Of a stretch of DNA of 64,000 nucleotides, positions 1 through 8,388 are shown piece by piece. The DNA lies in assembly GCF_021261325.1 (NCBI RefSeq), contig NZ_JAJSBI010000005.1:372001-436000 (forward strand). Reading direction: 5' to 3'. A model generated the notes under the pieces. That model had not been told where the DNA came from, made no database searches, and saw only the letters and a list, made by a program, of their open reading frames with translations. Every line of letters starts with the position of its first letter. The stretch's first letter is position 1. The position numbers and the translations under genes were made by a program. The stretch comes from Streptomyces guryensis (lineage in GTDB: Bacteria > Actinomycetota > Actinomycetes > Streptomycetales > Streptomycetaceae).

Positions 1-898
1 GCGCCGGGCGGGGCTCGACGAGTTCGACACCGCGCAGCCGCCCGGCCCGAGCGACGAGAAGAGCAAGGCGTACCTGGAGAAGCTCTTCGCCGAGCAGATC
101 GACGGCCGCGAGCTGCTGGTCAACAACTCCCGCTGGGGCAACTTCCGCACCCGGCGCACCCACCGCTGGCACAGCGGCAACACCGTCCTGCTCGGCGACG
201 CCGCCCACACCGCGCACTTCTCCGTCGGCTCCGGAACCAAGATGGCCATGGAGGACGCCGTCGCCCTCGCCGACAGCCTCCTCGCTCACCGCGACGACCT
301 GCCGAGCGCCCTGGAGGCGTACGAGACGGCGCGTCGCCCCTCGGTGGAGAAGATCCAGAACTCTGCCCGGCCGAGCCTGTCCTGGTGGGAGCACTTCGGC
401 CGCTACCACGACGCGTTCGAACCGATGCAGTTCGCCTTCCACTTCATCTCCCGCAGCATCGGCAAGGAACGGATCGCGCGCCGCGATCCCGACTTCGTCG
501 ACCAGGTCGTACGTGACTGGCGGGCCGCGCACGACGGCCACGCGCCCCTGGACACGCCACTGCGGCTGGGGGAGCGGGAGTTCACCGTACGGCACCTGGC
601 CGAGGCCGAACTCGCGGAACTGCGCACCGAGGCGGGCCTATGCCTCACCGCCCCCGGCAGCGAGGCTCAACTACCGCCGATCTACGACCAGTTGGCCGAC
701 GCCATGAGCGGGGACACACCTCCGGAACTGGTTGCCGTGCAGGGTGGAACCCCCCTCACCCGGTCCCTGCTCGCCGAACAGGCCCGGCTGGTGCACGGCG
801 TGCCCGCGCTGATCGTGGAGGACGGGATGGACGAGGACCGGGCCGAGACGCTGCTGCTGTCCGGCCGCGCCGACCTGGTGGGGCGGGAGCAGACATGA
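1..898 (+). CDS. sdgC: FAD-dependent aromatic hydroxylase, salicylyl-CoA 5-hydroxylase type (5' end outside window)
   Basis: Only the C-terminal ~298 codons are present, open from nucleotide 2. The FAD-ribityl-binding motif GDAAH is seen at nt 194-208, followed by the usual helix (GSGTKMAMEDAVALADSL) of group A flavoprotein monooxygenases. About 230 residues follow the motif, and no Old-Yellow-Enzyme domain is fused on, so this is a stand-alone hydroxylase. The downstream order (CoA synthetase, aryl-AMP ligase, gentisate dioxygenase) matches the Streptomyces WA46 salicylate pathway, in which SdgC hydroxylates salicylyl-CoA to gentisyl-CoA using NADH. The stop overlaps the next start (ATGA), so the two are translationally coupled. 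The family is clear; the exact substrate is inferred from neighbours. Confidence 0.8.
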   Translation, partial: RRAGLDEFDTAQPPGPSDEKSKAYLEKLFAEQIDGRELLVNNSRWGNFRTRRTHRWHSGNTVLLGDAAHTAHFSVGSGTKMAMEDAVALADSLLAHRDDLPSALEAYETARRPSVEKIQNSARPSLSWWEHFGRYHDAFEPMQFAFHFISRSIGKERIARRDPDFVDQVVRDWRAAHDGHAPLDTPLRLGEREFTVRHLAEAELAELRTEAGLCLTAPGSEAQLPPIYDQLADAMSGDTPPELVAVQGGTPLTRSLLAEQARLVHGVPALIVEDGMDEDRAETLLLSGRADLVGREQT

Positions 899-2946
899 GC
901 ACGAACCTGAGCCCGCTGTTCGCGCCGGAGGGCGTGGTGGTGATCGGCGCCTCGCGGCAGAGCGGAAAGCTGGGCGCCGCCATGGCCCGCTCGCTGGCCT
1001 CCTTCCCCGGCGCCCGGGCCCTGGTCAACGCCCGGCGCCCGGAGCCCGGCGAGGGCCTGTACGCCTCCGTCGCCGAGGCCGTCGCACACACCGGAGCACG
1101 GCTCGACCTGGCCGTTCTGTGCGTGCCCGCGGCCGGCTGCGCGGACGCGCTGGCCGAGGCGGCCGCCGCCGGCTGCCGTGCCGCGCTGGTCTGCGCCGGC
1201 GGCTTCGGCGAGACGGGGCCGGAGGGCGGGGCGCACGCGGACGCGCTGCGCCGGGTCGCCCACCGGACCGGGGTGCGGCTGCTCGGACCGAACACCTCCG
1301 GTTTCTTCGCCCCCCACCTTGGCCTGACGGCCAGCTTCGTGCCCGCGGCCGGGCAACTACCGGCCGGGGACGTCGCGGTGGTCGCGGCCAGCGGCGGCGT
1401 CAACCACGCCCTCGCGTTCGACCTGGTAGCCGCCGGCAACGGGATCAGCCTCGGCGTCGGCATCGGGGCCGGCCTCGACGTCACCTCCGCGGACATCCTG
1501 GAGCACCTCGCGGGCGACGGGCGTACGACGGCCGTGGCGCTGCATCTGGAGACGGTTCCGGACGGGCCCCGGCTGGTGGAGGCCGTACGGCTGGTGGCTG
1601 CCGTCAAGCCGGTCGTGGCCCTCGTCGTCGGCCGTACGGATGTAGGAGACTTCGCCCGGTCGCACACCGGAGCGCTCGCCACCTCCTGGCGCACCACGCG
1701 AGCCGCGCTGCGGCAGGCCGGAGCCGTGGTCGTGGACGACGAACGCGAGATGGTGGACGCACTCACCGCCCTCTCCCGCATCCAGCTGCGCCCCCACCCG
1801 GACCCGGGACTCGGCCTCGTGACCGCCCAGGCCGGCCCCGGGCTGCTGATCGCCGACCGTGCGGGCACCGACGGCATCCGGATGCCCGAGCTGGCCGACA
1901 CCACCCAGGGCACCCTGCGCGGACTGCTGCCTCCGCTCACCTACCAGCGCAACCCGGTCGACACCGGGCGGCCCGCCGAGACCTTCGCCCGCGTCCTCGC
2001 CGCCACGGCCACGGATCCGCAGGTGGACCTGCTCGCCGTCTACGCCCTCACCGAGCCCGACAGCGTCGACCTCGCCACGGCCGCGCAGGACGCCGGCCTC
2101 GGTGCGGACTCCCCGGCCGTGGTGGTCGTCGCAGGACTGCCCGAGGACGTCGCCGAGCAGCGGGCCCGGCTGCACAAGGCCGGGATTCCCGCACTGACCG
2201 GACCGGCCTCCGCCGCCAATGCCGTACGAGCCATGGTGACCCATGCCCGGCAGCGTGCCGTGCCCACCGGGGGAGCAGGACAGGAGCCGGCCGCCTCCGT
2301 GCCGTCCGGGCAGCTCGACGAGGACGCCGCAAAGACGTTCCTCACGGAACTGGGCATCCGCACCCCTGAACGCGTCGCCTGCGCTACCCGCGCCGAAGCC
2401 CACTACGCCCTGCACCTGCTGGGCGGGCCGGTCGCCGTCAAGGTGCTGGACGCCGCGATCCTGCACAAGACGGAGACCGGCGGAGTCCACCTGGGCGTAC
2501 GCACCCCCGACGAGCTCGACGCGGCGCTGGACGCCATCGGGCCTGACCTCCGCTATCTGGTCGAGGCCATGGCCCCGCCCGGCGTCGACCTCATGCTCGG
2601 CGTGCGCCGCGACCCCGTCTTCGGACCGGTCGTCCTCGCCGGGCTGGGCGGCACGGCCGCCGAGGCACTCGCCGACGTCGCCATCCGGCTCGCCCCGCTC
2701 TCCGCCGACGAGGCCGCCACAATGCCCGACGACCTGGCCGCCCGAGCCCTGCTCGACGGCTGGCGCGGCGGACCGGAGCTCGACCGCGCCGAGTTCGGAC
2801 GGGTCGTGTCGGCGCTGGCCACCGCCCTCGCCGTGAGCCCCGACACCGCCGAGTTCGAGATCAATCCGCTGCGTCTCACCGCCGACGGACTGATCGCCCT
2901 GGACGCCGTGATCGTCCCCGCCGCTCCACCCGCACAGGACCACTGA
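895..2946 (+). CDS. NDP-forming acyl-CoA synthetase (acetate-CoA ligase ADP-forming family)
   Basis: A 683-residue full-length member of the fused ADP-forming acyl-CoA synthetase family. An N-terminal Rossmann CoA-binding domain (residues ~1-130, VVVIGASRQSGKLG) is followed by a succinyl-CoA-ligase-like domain with the phospho-histidine motif SHTGAL, and a C-terminal ATP-grasp domain from ~460 (KVLDAAILHKTETGGV). The ATG at 895 is preferred over more upstream frames because it overlaps the hydroxylase stop. Its neighbours suggest it forms or regenerates an aryl-CoA thioester (salicylyl-CoA or gentisyl-CoA) in this pathway. That is unusual next to an AMP-forming aryl ligase, and its exact reaction is unknown. 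Confidence 0.85.
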   Translation: MSTNLSPLFAPEGVVVIGASRQSGKLGAAMARSLASFPGARALVNARRPEPGEGLYASVAEAVAHTGARLDLAVLCVPAAGCADALAEAAAAGCRAALVCAGGFGETGPEGGAHADALRRVAHRTGVRLLGPNTSGFFAPHLGLTASFVPAAGQLPAGDVAVVAASGGVNHALAFDLVAAGNGISLGVGIGAGLDVTSADILEHLAGDGRTTAVALHLETVPDGPRLVEAVRLVAAVKPVVALVVGRTDVGDFARSHTGALATSWRTTRAALRQAGAVVVDDEREMVDALTALSRIQLRPHPDPGLGLVTAQAGPGLLIADRAGTDGIRMPELADTTQGTLRGLLPPLTYQRNPVDTGRPAETFARVLAATATDPQVDLLAVYALTEPDSVDLATAAQDAGLGADSPAVVVVAGLPEDVAEQRARLHKAGIPALTGPASAANAVRAMVTHARQRAVPTGGAGQEPAASVPSGQLDEDAAKTFLTELGIRTPERVACATRAEAHYALHLLGGPVAVKVLDAAILHKTETGGVHLGVRTPDELDAALDAIGPDLRYLVEAMAPPGVDLMLGVRRDPVFGPVVLAGLGGTAAEALADVAIRLAPLSADEAATMPDDLAARALLDGWRGGPELDRAEFGRVVSALATALAVSPDTAEFEINPLRLTADGLIALDAVIVPAAPPAQDH

Positions 2947-2967
2947 GCACCGCTGAGGAGAACGACC

Positions 2968-4641
2968 ATGCCCAGGCCGAGCAGCAACGGCGCTGTGCCC
3001 TGGCCCGAAGAGTACGCCAGGCGCTACGCCGACCAGGGCTACTGGGAGGGCCACGCGATCGGCGACACGCTCCACACCGTCGCCGACGCCACTCCCGACG
3101 CCGTCGCACTCGTCGATGGCGACCGGCGGCTGACGTACCGTCAACTCGCCGAGCGGGCCGACGCCGTGGCACTGCGGATGACCGCACTCGGGCTCCGCCC
3201 GGACGACCGGCTCGTCGTGCAGCTTCCCAACACCGCCGAGTTCGTGATCCTGACCTACGCCTGTCTGCGCCTCGGCGTCATCCTGGTGATGGCGCTGCCC
3301 GGACACCGCAGGCACGAGGTCGGTCATCTGGTCGAGCACAGCGAGGCGGTCGCCGTCGCCGTCCCCGACCTCCTCAAGGGCCACGACCACCGCGCGATGG
3401 CATTCGAGATCGCCGCGGACTCCCCGACCCTCCGGCACGTCCTCGTCCTCGGCGACAAGGCCGGCGACGACGCCGTGGACCTGCGGGAGCTGTGCGCCAC
3501 GCCGGCCACGGCCGGGGACCGGGCCGCCGTGGACGCCCACCGGCCCGACAGCTCCTCGATCGCCGTGTTCCTGCTCTCGGGCGGTACCACCGGGCTGCCC
3601 AAACTCATCGCCCGCACCCACGACGACTACGTCTACAACGCCCGGCGCAGCGCCGAGGTCTGCGCGTTCGGCCCAGGCACGGTCTACTTCGCCGCCCTCC
3701 CGCTCGGCCACAACTTCCCGCTCGCCTGCCCGGGCCTGCTCGGCACCCTGCTCAACGGCGGCCGCGTGGTCCTCGGCTCGCCCAACCCGGAGAAGGCGTT
3801 CCCGCTCGTCGAGCGCGAGGGCGTCACCGCGACCGCGCTGGTACCGGCCATCGCCCAGCGCTGGCTGGACCACCGCCAGGAACACCCCGGCAGCGACCTG
3901 AGCTCCTTGCGGGTCCTGCAGGTCGGTGGCTCCCGGCTCGCCGACCACGTCGCCCGCCGGGTGCGGCCCGAACTCGGCTGCACCCTCCAGCAGGTGTTCG
4001 GCATGGCGGAGGGCCTGCTCAACTACACCCGCCTGGACGACCCGGAAGACATCATCTGCACGACCCAGGGGCGCCCCATGTGCGAGGACGACGAACTCCT
4101 CGTCGTCGACGAACTGGGCAACCCCGTCCCCGACGGGACCCCGGGCGTGCTGCTCACCCGAGGCCCGTACACCCCGCGCGGCTACTACCGCGCCCCGGAG
4201 CAGAACGCCCGCGCCTTCACCGACGACGGCTGGTACCGCACCGGCGACATCGTGCGGCTGCGGCCCGACGGCAACCTCGTCGTCGAGGGCCGGGACAAGG
4301 ACATGATCATCCGGGGCGGGGAGAACATCTCCGCGGAGGAGATCGAGAACTTCGCCTACCAGACCCCCGGTGTCGCCCGCGCCGCCGCCGTGGCGATGCC
4401 CGACGAGCGACTGGGGGAGCGCGTCTGCCTCTACGTCGTCCCGGAGCCGGGCCACACGGTGACCCTCGACGACATCCACCACGTCATGGAAGGCGCCGGC
4501 GTCGCCCGCTTCAAGTTCCCGGACCGGCTGGTGACCGTCCCCGAACTCGCCGCCACCAAGGTCGGAAAGATCGACAAGAAGGCCCTGCGCGCCGACATCG
4601 CGCACCGCCTCGACACCGAAGGAACCCGAGATGACCAGTGA
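2968..4641 (+). CDS. sdgA: Aryl-AMP/CoA ligase, salicylate-activating (SdgA/DhbE-like)
   Basis: A 557-residue ANL-superfamily adenylating enzyme. The core motifs are in order: the phosphate loop LLSGGTTGLPK (~residue 195), the hinge-region motif YRTGDIV, the KDMIIRGGENISAEEIE motif and the C-terminal catalytic lysine in KVGKIDKKAL. The N-terminus (PWPEEYARRYADQGYWEG) is typical of 2,3-dihydroxybenzoate/salicylate AMP ligases. In strain WA46, SdgA looks like an AMP ligase but behaves as a salicylyl-CoA ligase with ATP and CoA. The start ATG has a GAGGAG ribosome site. It lies 21 bp after the CoA synthetase and overlaps the dioxygenase gene by 11 bp. It probably starts salicylate breakdown. Confidence 0.85.
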   Translation: MPRPSSNGAVPWPEEYARRYADQGYWEGHAIGDTLHTVADATPDAVALVDGDRRLTYRQLAERADAVALRMTALGLRPDDRLVVQLPNTAEFVILTYACLRLGVILVMALPGHRRHEVGHLVEHSEAVAVAVPDLLKGHDHRAMAFEIAADSPTLRHVLVLGDKAGDDAVDLRELCATPATAGDRAAVDAHRPDSSSIAVFLLSGGTTGLPKLIARTHDDYVYNARRSAEVCAFGPGTVYFAALPLGHNFPLACPGLLGTLLNGGRVVLGSPNPEKAFPLVEREGVTATALVPAIAQRWLDHRQEHPGSDLSSLRVLQVGGSRLADHVARRVRPELGCTLQQVFGMAEGLLNYTRLDDPEDIICTTQGRPMCEDDELLVVDELGNPVPDGTPGVLLTRGPYTPRGYYRAPEQNARAFTDDGWYRTGDIVRLRPDGNLVVEGRDKDMIIRGGENISAEEIENFAYQTPGVARAAAVAMPDERLGERVCLYVVPEPGHTVTLDDIHHVMEGAGVARFKFPDRLVTVPELAATKVGKIDKKALRADIAHRLDTEGTRDDQ

Positions 4642-5758
4642 CTCCGTGGCAGTCCCGGAGGAACCCTCGACGACCGGCGGCTCCGTCCTGGCCCCCGAGG
4701 AGACGGACCCCGAACTGCGCAAGCTGTACGACGGTTTCGCATCCGCCGGGCTCATCCCGCTGTGGACCGAGATCGGCAACCTCATGCCGCTCACCCCGCA
4801 CCCTGAGGCCGTCCCGCACATCTGGCCCTGGGACACCCTCCTCCCGCTCGCCCGCAGGGCCGGCGACCTCGTGCCGGTCGGCCGCGGCGGCGAGCGCCGC
4901 GCGATCGCGCTCGCCAACCCGGGCCTGCCCGGCCGGCCGTACGCAACTCCCAACCTGTGGGCGGCGATCCAGTACCTCGGCCCCCGCGAGGTCGCCCCCG
5001 CGCACCGCCATTCCCAGGGTGCCTTCAGGTTCATCCTGTCGGGCGAGGGCGTGTGGACGGTCGTCAACGGCGACGCGGTGGAGATGCGCCCCGGCGACCT
5101 GCTGCTCACCCCGTCGATGCACTGGCACGGCCACCACCACGTCGGCGACGCGCCGATGGTCTGGCTGGACGGACTCGACATCCCGCTCGTGCACCGACTG
5201 GACGCCGGATTCTTCGAGTTCGGCGAGGACGGCGTCTCGGATCGCTCGACCCCGTCCCGGTCGCGCAACGAACGCCTGTGGGGCCACCCGGGCCTGCGCC
5301 CCCTCTCGGCGCCCGACAGCCCCGACTCCCCGCTCATGGCCTACCGTTGGGCCGACACCGACGACGCCCTCACCGCCCAGCTGGAACTGGAGGACGAGGG
5401 ACACCCCGGCGTCCTGGAGCCCGGCCACGCCGGCATCCGCTTCACCAACCCCGCCACCGGCCGCGACGCCCTCGCCAGCCTGCGCACCGAGATGCACCGC
5501 CTGCGCTCCGGCGCCACCACGGCTACCCGCCGCACGGTCGGCTCCTCCGTCTGGCAGGTCTTCCGCGGCAGCGGCACCGTCATCCTCGACGACCGGGTGA
5601 CCGAGGTGTCCGCCGGTGATCTGATCGCAGTCCCGTCCTGGTGCGCGCTGACCATCGCCGCCGACACCCGGCTCGACCTGTTCACCTTCAACGACGCGCC
5701 GCTCTACGAGGCGCTGAACCTCCACCGCACCGAAACGACCGGGAGCACCACCGCATGA
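4631..5758 (+). CDS. sdgD: Gentisate 1,2-dioxygenase
   Basis: A 375-residue double-cupin protein of the usual length for gentisate dioxygenases. The N-terminal cupin carries the Fe(II) ligand set in HRHSQGAFRFILSGEG (residues ~125-140) and the later HWHGHHH cluster; the second cupin (~280-365) has lost most ligands, as is normal. It opens the ring of gentisate with O2 to give maleylpyruvate. The ATG lies inside the ligase 3' end, and its own stop overlaps the hydrolase ATG (ATGA), so it is translationally coupled on both sides. Family and reaction are well supported by sequence and context. Confidence 0.92.
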   Translation: MTSDSVAVPEEPSTTGGSVLAPEETDPELRKLYDGFASAGLIPLWTEIGNLMPLTPHPEAVPHIWPWDTLLPLARRAGDLVPVGRGGERRAIALANPGLPGRPYATPNLWAAIQYLGPREVAPAHRHSQGAFRFILSGEGVWTVVNGDAVEMRPGDLLLTPSMHWHGHHHVGDAPMVWLDGLDIPLVHRLDAGFFEFGEDGVSDRSTPSRSRNERLWGHPGLRPLSAPDSPDSPLMAYRWADTDDALTAQLELEDEGHPGVLEPGHAGIRFTNPATGRDALASLRTEMHRLRSGATTATRRTVGSSVWQVFRGSGTVILDDRVTEVSAGDLIAVPSWCALTIAADTRLDLFTFNDAPLYEALNLHRTETTGSTTA

Positions 5759-6588
5759 AGCTCGCCACCATCCGCACCGCCGACGGCACGGCGGCCGTCC
5801 GCCTCGACGGCGACCGTGCCGTCGAGACCGGCGCCTCCGACGTCGCCGCTCTGCTGCGCCGCCCCGACTGGCGCACCCACGCCACCGCCGCCGAGGGCAG
5901 GACGCACGACGTGGCGGCGCTCGACCTCGCCCCGGCCGTCACGACCCCCGGCAAGATCTTCTGCGTGGGCCACAACTACCGCGCCCACATAGCGGAGATG
6001 GGCCGCGAGATGCCTTCGTACCCCTCCCTGTTCGCCAAGTTCGCCAACTGCCTGCTCGGCGCCCGAGACGACATCGTCCACCCGGCGGAGACCGGGCAAC
6101 TGGACTGGGAGGCCGAACTCGGCTTCGTCGTCGGCGCGCCACTGCGCCGCCGGGCCGGCAAGGAGGAGGCGGCGGCGGCGATCGCGGGCTACACCGTCGT
6201 CAACGACATCTCCATGCGGGACTGGCAGTGGCGCACCCCGCAGTGGCTCCAGGGCAAGGCGTGGCAGGCCAGCACTCCGACCGGCCCCTGGCTGGTGACC
6301 GGCGACGACATCGACGACGCCGCCGACCTGGAGATCCGCTGCGAGGTGGACGGGCAGAGTATGCAGCGCTCCCGCACCTCCGACCTGCTGTTCACTCCGG
6401 CCGACATCGCCGCGTACCTCAGCACCTTCACCACGCTCGAACCGGGCGACCTCATCCTCACCGGCACCCCCGGCGGAGTCGGAGCGGCACGCGACCCGAA
6501 GGTGTTCCTGCGGCCCGGCCAGGTCGTACGGACCGTGGTCGAGGGCATCGGGGAATGCGTCAACACCATCGTCGAGGACAAGCCGTGA
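5755..6588 (+). CDS. Fumarylacetoacetate hydrolase family protein, probable fumarylpyruvate hydrolase
   Basis: A 277-residue FAH-family enzyme with a short N-terminal subdomain and the catalytic core from ~65. It has the metal-ligand region DWEAELGFVVG and the NDISMRDWQWRTPQWLQGK segment, plus the terminal GDLILTGTPGGVG signature. In the gentisate route this family hydrolyses fumarylpyruvate (from isomerised maleylpyruvate) to fumarate and pyruvate. The ATG at 5755 is chosen because it overlaps the dioxygenase stop. The next gene starts with a GTG that overlaps this stop. The position between the dioxygenase and the isomerase makes the fumarylpyruvate assignment likely. Confidence 0.88.
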   Translation: MKLATIRTADGTAAVRLDGDRAVETGASDVAALLRRPDWRTHATAAEGRTHDVAALDLAPAVTTPGKIFCVGHNYRAHIAEMGREMPSYPSLFAKFANCLLGARDDIVHPAETGQLDWEAELGFVVGAPLRRRAGKEEAAAAIAGYTVVNDISMRDWQWRTPQWLQGKAWQASTPTGPWLVTGDDIDDAADLEIRCEVDGQSMQRSRTSDLLFTPADIAAYLSTFTTLEPGDLILTGTPGGVGAARDPKVFLRPGQVVRTVVEGIGECVNTIVEDKP

Positions 6589-7283
6589 CGGTGCTGCAGT
6601 GGGTCCAGGACGGACAGCGCCGCCTGCAACAGGCGGTGGACGCACTGCCCGGGACCGCGGTCTTCGAACCCTCCGCACTGCCCGGCTGGACCCGCGGCCA
6701 CCTCCTCACCCACCTCGCCCGCAACGCCGACGCCCTGGTCAACCTCCTGACCTGGGCACGGACCGGTACCCCGACCCCCATGTACACCTCGCCGGACCGG
6801 CGCGTCACGGACATCGAGGCCGGCGCCGGACGGCCCCTCACCGAACAGCAGAGGGACGTACGGCAGTCCGCCGCCCGTTTCGCCGCAGCGGCCGAGGCGC
6901 TCACGCAGGAGGCCTGGTCGGCCACGGTCGTCAGCGGACAGGGCCGCGAGATCCCGGCCTCCGAAGTGCCGTGGCTGCGCGCCCGCGAGGTCTGGATCCA
7001 CCTCGTGGACCTGCGCGTGGGCGTCGCCATGGACGCGCTGCCGGCCGACTTCGCCTGGGCCCTCGTGGACGACGTGGCCGGATGGATGTCGGCCCGCGTC
7101 GCCCCGGGCGCCGGCGCCGAGTTGACGGCGGAGGGCTTCGGCACCGTCGTACTCGGAAGGCCCTCCGTCGACGTCACCGTCACCGGATCGCCGAACGCCC
7201 TCGCCTCCTGGCTCACGGGCCGGGGCGCCACCGACGAGCTGCATGTCAGGGGTGAACTCCCCGGTCTTCCCCGGTGGTTGTGA
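6585..7283 (+). CDS. Mycothiol-dependent maleylpyruvate isomerase
   Basis: A 232-residue protein of the DinB-like/MDMPI fold. The N-terminal helix bundle starts LPGWTRGHLLTHLARNAD and has the later REVWIHLVDLRVG motif, together supplying the His/Glu/His metal site known for the Corynebacterium mycothiol-dependent enzyme. It is followed by a C-terminal sterol-carrier-like domain (residues ~145-230). It should convert maleylpyruvate to fumarylpyruvate. The GTG start overlaps the hydrolase stop (GTGA). Use of a mycothiol enzyme rather than a glutathione one agrees with an actinobacterial host. Confidence 0.88.
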   Translation: MTVLQWVQDGQRRLQQAVDALPGTAVFEPSALPGWTRGHLLTHLARNADALVNLLTWARTGTPTPMYTSPDRRVTDIEAGAGRPLTEQQRDVRQSAARFAAAAEALTQEAWSATVVSGQGREIPASEVPWLRAREVWIHLVDLRVGVAMDALPADFAWALVDDVAGWMSARVAPGAGAELTAEGFGTVVLGRPSVDVTVTGSPNALASWLTGRGATDELHVRGELPGLPRWL

Positions 7284-7333
7284 GCCCCCTGGCCGACTCG
7301 ATCGGCACTTCCCTCCGATCAAAGGAGATCGAC

Positions 7334-8062
7334 ATGAGCGAGACCTTCGTCCTGGTGACCGGCGCCTGGCACGGCGGCTGGGCCTGGCGTCCCGTCGCGA
7401 ACGAACTGAGGGCGGCCGGGCACCAGGTCCACACCCCGACCCTGGCCGGGCTCGGCGCCGATGACGACCCGCGCGGCGTGACCCTGACCGACTGTGTGAA
7501 CAGTCTCGTGGAGTACGTCGAACGGGCCGGGCTGAACGACATCACCCTGGTCGGACACAGCTGGGGCGGATACGTCCTGACCGGCGCCGCGCCCAGGCTC
7601 GCCGCCCGGATACGGCGACTGGTGTTCTGGAGCGCGTTCGTGCCGCAGGACGGCGAGTCGCTGATCGACGCATGCCCGCCGCACTACGGTGAGATGTTCC
7701 ACGCCCTGGCGGCGGCCTCCGGCAACGACACGGTGACACTGCCCCTGGAGGTCTGGCAGCAGGCGTTCATGCAGGACGCCGGTGAGGAGACCCAGCGGAC
7801 GGTGCACTCCCTGCTGGTGCCGCAGCCCCTGGGCACCTTCACCGAGAAGCCGGACACGACGGCGTTCACCGCGCTCGACATCCCCACCGCCTACATCCTC
7901 TCCACCGCGGACCTCTCCCTTCCCGGCGAGTGGGCATGGGCCGGCCGCTTCCCGCAGCGACTCAAGAACCCGCTGGTCCTGGAGGCGCCGGGCAGCCACG
8001 AGGGGTGCTTCACCCGCCCCGCCGAACTGGCCGACGCGTTCATCAGGGCCTGCGCGGCGTAG
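7334..8062 (+). CDS. Alpha/beta hydrolase, plant methylesterase-like, last gene of the salicylate operon
   Basis: A 242-residue single-domain alpha/beta hydrolase. The N-terminal HGGWAWRPVANEL stretch resembles the oxyanion region of the plant methyl-salicylate esterase/hydroxynitrile lyase group. The nucleophile elbow is GHSWGG (Ser ~77), with a candidate Asp in STADLS and the His in GSHEGCF near the C-terminus. The start ATG has a good AAAGGAG site 7 bp upstream. It sits 50 bp after the isomerase and before the operon's hairpin. It may release salicylate from an ester or cleave gentisyl-CoA; no sequence feature decides between these. Confidence 0.75.
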   Translation: MSETFVLVTGAWHGGWAWRPVANELRAAGHQVHTPTLAGLGADDDPRGVTLTDCVNSLVEYVERAGLNDITLVGHSWGGYVLTGAAPRLAARIRRLVFWSAFVPQDGESLIDACPPHYGEMFHALAAASGNDTVTLPLEVWQQAFMQDAGEETQRTVHSLLVPQPLGTFTEKPDTTAFTALDIPTAYILSTADLSLPGEWAWAGRFPQRLKNPLVLEAPGSHEGCFTRPAELADAFIRACAA

Positions 8063-8083
8063 AACGGCCAGAGCGGCCCGAAG

Positions 8084-8119
8084 GGCGTCCGACCGTCCGG
8101 CACCGGTCGGTCGGACGCC
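8084..8119 (+). terminator. Hairpin at end of salicylate operon
   Basis: Perfect 12-bp inverted repeat, GGCGTCCGACCG at 8084-8095 and its complement at 8108-8119, with a 12-nt loop. It lies 21 bp after the last operon stop codon. There is no long T-run, which is common for Streptomyces terminators. The rest of the 8120-8388 interval shows no convincing gene. Confidence 0.7.
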
Positions 8120-8388
8120 TCGATCGTGGTGTCCCGCCGCAGCCTGTCGTCGCTGCCGGCACCGGTCGGGCCGCCCCCGGGGCAGCGCGCTCGCGGCCAC
8201 AAGACCGCCACGCATGGCTCGCCCCGCTCTGGTTCGCGCCCACGGCCGGTGCGGAGGGTGTCCTGGCGCCGTCCTCACCGCCTGGCCGCGGGGCGCGCGG
8301 AGGACGACGGCGCTGCCCTGGCCGCGCGCTCGCGCCAGGTCGGACAGCGCCGAGTCCGCCCCCGAACTCCCGGCGGCGCAAGGTCGGT

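Noticed and set aside
1357..5337. A 1,326-codon open frame on the minus strand across the salicylate operon
   Set aside because: It is antisense to four well-supported enzyme genes and has the Gly/Arg/Val-rich composition of a high-G+C shadow frame.
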